Shown one piece after another: positions 15,651 through 17,674 of a DNA stretch of 17,674 nucleotides (positions within the stretch are counted from its first letter, which is position 1; each line of letters begins with the position of its first letter). Origin of the DNA: CAZDIO01 sp964505555 (GTDB lineage Bacteria; Bdellovibrionota_C; UBA2361; SZUA-149; CAZDIO01); assembly GCA_964505555.1 (NCBI GenBank), contig CAZDIO010000071.1, positions 1 to 17,674 on the forward strand. Reading direction: 5' to 3'. Below the pieces are notes generated by a model that had not been told where the DNA came from, searched no databases, and saw only the letters and a program-made list of their open reading frames with translations. The position numbers and the translations under genes are program-made.

Positions 15651-16298
15651 ATGAAATTTGCACTTGGAAAAATGAAATTTAGTTCTAGCTCCTCTGTCGA
15701 GGAAGAGACGATCAATCGCTGGAGACAAGCGGCGATGAAAATAGATGAGACTAGTAATCTCGCTCCTTCATATACCCTTGAGGAAGAGTCTCCTCGATGG
15801 AATTCAGCTCCTGATTCACTAAACGACGCTTCAGAAATGGTACGGAGGGTTTCGAAAAACCGGTTAACCTCACGTAGTGCCCCTGCCCATACTCCTCGCG
15901 TGGAAACAGCACCCGCCGTAAAGAGTGTGGCGGTGGAGCCAGCGAGTGATGAGGAATCACGGCAGCGTTGGGGTGGGCGGCTCCGCGCAGCCCTCAACGC
16001 GGGCACCGTTATTCATGGAAGACTTACTTTTGATAGTCCAGTACAGATTGATGGCACGCTGACCGGGGAGGTGTTTTCTACAAGCACTCTCGTGGTTGGG
16101 CATCAAGGGATGGTCGAAGCAAATATTCAGGTTGGAACAATTGTGATTCTTGGAAATGTTAAAGGTCCCGTTGAAGCAAGTGAGCTTGTTGAGATTCGTA
16201 ATGGCGGTCGACTTGAGGGAAACGTTCGCACCGATCGGATCGCCATTGAAGAGGGAGGGGTTTTTAACGGCGAGTGTCTGATTACCCGCGTCGGTTAA
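15651..16298 (+). CDS. Bactofilin family protein (215 aa)
   Basis: Bactofilins are polymer-forming cytoskeletal proteins that scaffold cell-envelope enzymes, chromosome-partition factors or appendages. Residues about 116-213 show the repeating beta-helix pattern of the domain: GTVIHGRLTFDSPVQIDGTL, then TLVVGHQGMVEANIQVGTIVILGNVKGPVEA, then GGRLEGNVRTDRIAIEEGGVFNGEC. The first 110 residues are a long polar, probably disordered tail rich in S, E, R and P. It starts MKFALGKMKF, a short amphipathic stretch that may touch the membrane, as reported for other bactofilins. The frame opens at a GTG at 15606, but ATG 15651 with GGGAGAG just upstream is the better start. It is divergent from the GlmL operon and convergent with rplS (six bases between stops). 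No M23 peptidase partner is next to it. Confidence 0.93.
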   Translation: MKFALGKMKFSSSSSVEEETINRWRQAAMKIDETSNLAPSYTLEEESPRWNSAPDSLNDASEMVRRVSKNRLTSRSAPAHTPRVETAPAVKSVAVEPASDEESRQRWGGRLRAALNAGTVIHGRLTFDSPVQIDGTLTGEVFSTSTLVVGHQGMVEANIQVGTIVILGNVKGPVEASELVEIRNGGRLEGNVRTDRIAIEEGGVFNGECLITRVG

Positions 16299-16304
16299 AC
16301 CACT

Positions 16305-16757
16305 TTAAACAGCTGCTTCCTGAGTTGGTTCAAGGGGAGCGGTAGTCTTTTTTGGTTCTTTCTTTGGGGACTCAGCTACTGGTTCTTTTTGAGCAGGTGT
16401 TTGTTTTTCTGCTTCATATCGAGCTTCTTCGATTTTTGCAGCTTTTCCTTGAAGTCCTCTTAGGTAGTAGAGTTTTGCTCGTCTTACCTGACCCCGTTGT
16501 TTCACCTCAATTTTACTGACCATTGGTGAGTTTAATGGATAAATCCGCTCCACTCCGATGCCGTGAGAGAGTTTTCTTACGGTGAAAGACTCATTTCGTT
16601 TTCCACCTTTTCGACGAATAACAAGACCCTCAAAGATCTGGATACGTTGTTTTCCACCTTCTTGAATTACCTGGTGAACTCTGACCGTATCGCCAGGGCG
16701 GAAATTAGGGATCTTGTCGTTAAGAGACTCGTTATTTATTTTGTCTATTATATTCAT
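16305..16757 (-). CDS. rplS: 50S ribosomal protein L19 with extended C-terminus (150 aa)
   Basis: L19 sits at the 30S-50S interface of the ribosome. Residues 1-113 match the family throughout: PNFRPGDTVRVHQVIQEGGK (17-36), QIFEGLVIRRKGG (40-52), ESFTVRKLSHGIGVERIYPL (56-75) and RAKLYYLRGLQGKAAKI (93-109). The usual length is about 115, so the last 35 residues, rich in K, E, P, A and T, are an extra and probably disordered tail. The chosen ATG (16755-16757) fits the family's start, whereas the frame also allows a TTG at 16814. The Shine-Dalgarno is weak (AAGAAAAG). In many bacteria rplS ends an rpsP-rimM-trmD-rplS operon; here it stands alone behind its own promoter. Confidence 0.97.
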   Translation of the reverse strand: MNIIDKINNESLNDKIPNFRPGDTVRVHQVIQEGGKQRIQIFEGLVIRRKGGKRNESFTVRKLSHGIGVERIYPLNSPMVSKIEVKQRGQVRRAKLYYLRGLQGKAAKIEEARYEAEKQTPAQKEPVAESPKKEPKKTTAPLEPTQEAAV

Positions 16758-16845
16758 GACATTCTTTTCTTTTTTAAGGCGGACGATGCTGCCATTTTTA
16801 GTGGAGAAAATCAAGGAAGGCTAATTACCTACTTTAATAGTAGCT

Positions 16846-16874
16846 AATATATAGTTTTGTTATTGTTGTGTCAA
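16846..16874 (-). promoter_or_regulatory. Sigma-70-type promoter of rplS
   Basis: On the minus strand, TTGACA (16874-16869) and TATATT (16851-16846) are separated by exactly 17 bases. The -35 is a perfect match and the -10 matches five of six. Transcription would start near 16839, leaving a leader of about 80 bases before the rplS ATG. It is the best promoter match seen in the window, as expected for a ribosomal gene outside its usual operon. Confidence 0.8.
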
Positions 16875-16902
16875 AAGGCTAAATCAACAAGTGGAGGGTG
16901 TT

Positions 16903-17220
16903 ATGTTTGTATGTCAGTGGCATTTAGATATCCCCTACGGGAAGCAAGGTGAGGTGCTTTCGATAATGAAGGGATGGGGAGAGGAGAAGTTTAAATCCTC
17001 AGAGTTCAAGCGAGCGGTGTCCTCTCGGATTATGGTGGGACATATTGGCTCTTCAGCTTCGCATATTGTTGATGAGTATATCTTTGCCTCTCTTGCTGAT
17101 TTTGAAGCCGCTATTTCTGGAATGTCGGCGCCGCAATTTAGAAAGCACTCTGAAGCATTAGCTCCGTATATTATTGCTGGGTCTCAGCGGTGGGAGATTT
17201 TTCGTATTGTTTCGAGTTAG
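16903..17220 (+). CDS. Small dimeric alpha-beta-barrel-like protein (105 aa)
   Basis: The exact function is unknown. The pattern of beta strand at the N-terminus (MFVCQWHLDIPYGKQGEVL), helix with MKGWGEEKF, strand SRIMVGHIGSSASHIVDEYIFASL, helix LADFEAAISGM and a closing strand RWEIFRIVSS fits the ferredoxin-like dimeric alpha-beta barrel superfamily (NIPSNAP, EthD and similar proteins). I see no catalytic residue set that would pick a subfamily. It is cytoplasmic, with no signal peptide. The chosen ATG (16903) has GGAGG at 16893-16897. A GTG at 16891 is in frame but would lie before that site. It is divergent from rplS, with the promoters interleaved in the 145 bases between them, and appears to be a single-gene unit. 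Confidence 0.82.
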   Translation: MFVCQWHLDIPYGKQGEVLSIMKGWGEEKFKSSEFKRAVSSRIMVGHIGSSASHIVDEYIFASLADFEAAISGMSAPQFRKHSEALAPYIIAGSQRWEIFRIVSS

Positions 17221-17280
17221 AAACAATCCATAAGAATAATTCTCTTTAGTCTTTTCTCCAAACTTCTCCTTCGACTTTTA

Positions 17281-17412
17281 CTTAAACTTCTCCTTCAACT
17301 AAACTTAGCCTTGCACTTGCACTTGCACTAAAAATTGTAAGGGTGGTGATGGGACTTGATGATGGGAATTGAGCAAGAGCAAGGCTAAGTTTAGTTGAAG
17401 GAGAAGTTTAAG
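17281..17412. repeat. Long near-perfect inverted repeat
   Basis: The left arm 17281-17314 and the right arm 17379-17412 are exact reverse complements over 34 bases. Pairing continues inward for five more bases after a single A-A mismatch (17320 with 17373), so 39 of 40 positions pair around a loop of about 52 bases. The loop side holds three tandem TTGCAC units (17311-17328). Outside the left arm, a 16-base copy of the arm's AAACTTCTCCTTC segment (17260-17275) repeats the one at 17284-17299 with one change. It lies between two convergent genes. Possible roles are a bidirectional terminator, a miniature mobile element or a long RNA hairpin. It is much longer than a normal terminator and has no U-tract. 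No coding frame is evident within it. Confidence 0.9.
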
Positions 17413-17436
17413 ACTAAGTAAGAGACTAAGGGGTGT

Positions 17437-17673
17437 TTAACGTAGGGTGCTTGGGTTAACGAAGTCGATGAGGTTTGGTTGTGAGTAGTGAACTCTGAGG
17501 AGATCGGAGAATGCGATGCCTGGTTGGGTGGAAGAGAGAGAGACAACTCCGTAGGTATCGGGAGAGGTTTGAAATTGGGTGGAGTCGTGGAGAGGAAGCT
17601 TTATCGAGCCGGTGGCTGGGATCTGATGAACGGCTTGGGTGGAGCCAGTGGTGGTTCCATAGAGGGTGATCGT
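17437..17673 (-). CDS. 3' end of a minus-strand gene, product unknown (partial)
   Basis: Seventy-eight codons are open from the window edge to a TAA at 17437-17439. The readable end begins TITLYGTTTGSTQAVHQIPA, contains YGVVSLSSTQPGIAFSDLLR and ends DFVNPSTLR. The many Thr, Ser, Gln and Gly residues with regular beta-type alternation suggest an exported or surface protein. No family is recognisable from this fragment. Codon choice is strikingly C-ending (ACC, TCC, CTC, ATC, GGC), unlike the other genes here, which favour GAT, CTT, GTT and GGA. This could reflect a different origin or strong selection. The start and most of the protein lie outside the window. Confidence 0.6.
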   Translation of the reverse strand, partial: TITLYGTTTGSTQAVHQIPATGSIKLPLHDSTQFQTSPDTYGVVSLSSTQPGIAFSDLLRVHYSQPNLIDFVNPSTLR

Positions 17674-17674
17674 G

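Noticed and set aside
16840..16861. Hairpin near the rplS promoter as an L19 autoregulatory leader
   Set aside because: The outer arm overlaps the -10 box, so it would not be inside the transcript.
17311..17328. TTGCAC tandem units as the start of a CRISPR or iteron array
   Set aside because: There are only three six-base units with no spacers and no replication or Cas genes; they belong to the inverted repeat.

Overview
The window looks like chromosomal DNA from a Gram-negative-type bacterium of moderate GC (low 40s by eye). It carries a type III secretion/flagellar-type ATPase with its stator, a bactofilin, a class I methyltransferase, a Cys-rich protein with a CxHYxxxCL motif and the single-copy ribosomal gene rplS. 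That mix suits delta-proteobacteria-like or related candidate lineages, but nothing here fixes the phylum. I see no tRNA, rRNA, CRISPR array, transposase or integrase.

Layout. (1) 69-2950: a minus-strand methyltransferase, a divergent plus-strand polytopic membrane protein ending in a discoidin-like domain, and a convergent minus-strand Cys-motif protein whose 3' end overlaps it. This resembles a cell-envelope polysaccharide or surface neighbourhood. (2) 3127-8169: a tight plus-strand run of four genes: a UPF0104/LPG-synthase-TM-type membrane protein, a FliH/SctL stator, a FliI/SctN ATPase and a 651-residue membrane-anchored coiled-coil protein. No other secretion or flagellar gene is visible. 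(3) 8170-8513 has no convincing gene but holds a strong hairpin. It precedes a 33-residue hydrophobic small protein (8514-8615) with a near-perfect Shine-Dalgarno. (4) 8632-15470: seven minus-strand genes, mostly overlapping by 1-14 bases, that read as one operon: a 115-aa protein, a DUF6754-like membrane protein, three further membrane proteins of unknown function, a GlmL/MutL-family ASKHA ATPase and a barrel-sandwich/KOW-like protein. (5) 15651-17220: a bactofilin, convergent rplS with a consensus-like promoter, and a small dimeric alpha-beta-barrel-like protein. (6) 17221-17674: a long near-perfect inverted repeat, then the 3' end of a minus-strand gene that leaves the window.

The best candidate for an undescribed system is region 4. 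Predicted topology places one globular domain outside the membrane (303-aa protein) and another on the cytoplasmic side (DUF6754-like). Two polytopic proteins lie between, and a soluble GlmL ATPase is translated with them. No glutamate mutase subunit is present, so the textbook role of GlmL does not explain the cluster. Region 2 is the second candidate: an ATPase-stator pair of secretion type placed with a polytopic membrane protein and a large coiled-coil protein instead of a secretion apparatus.
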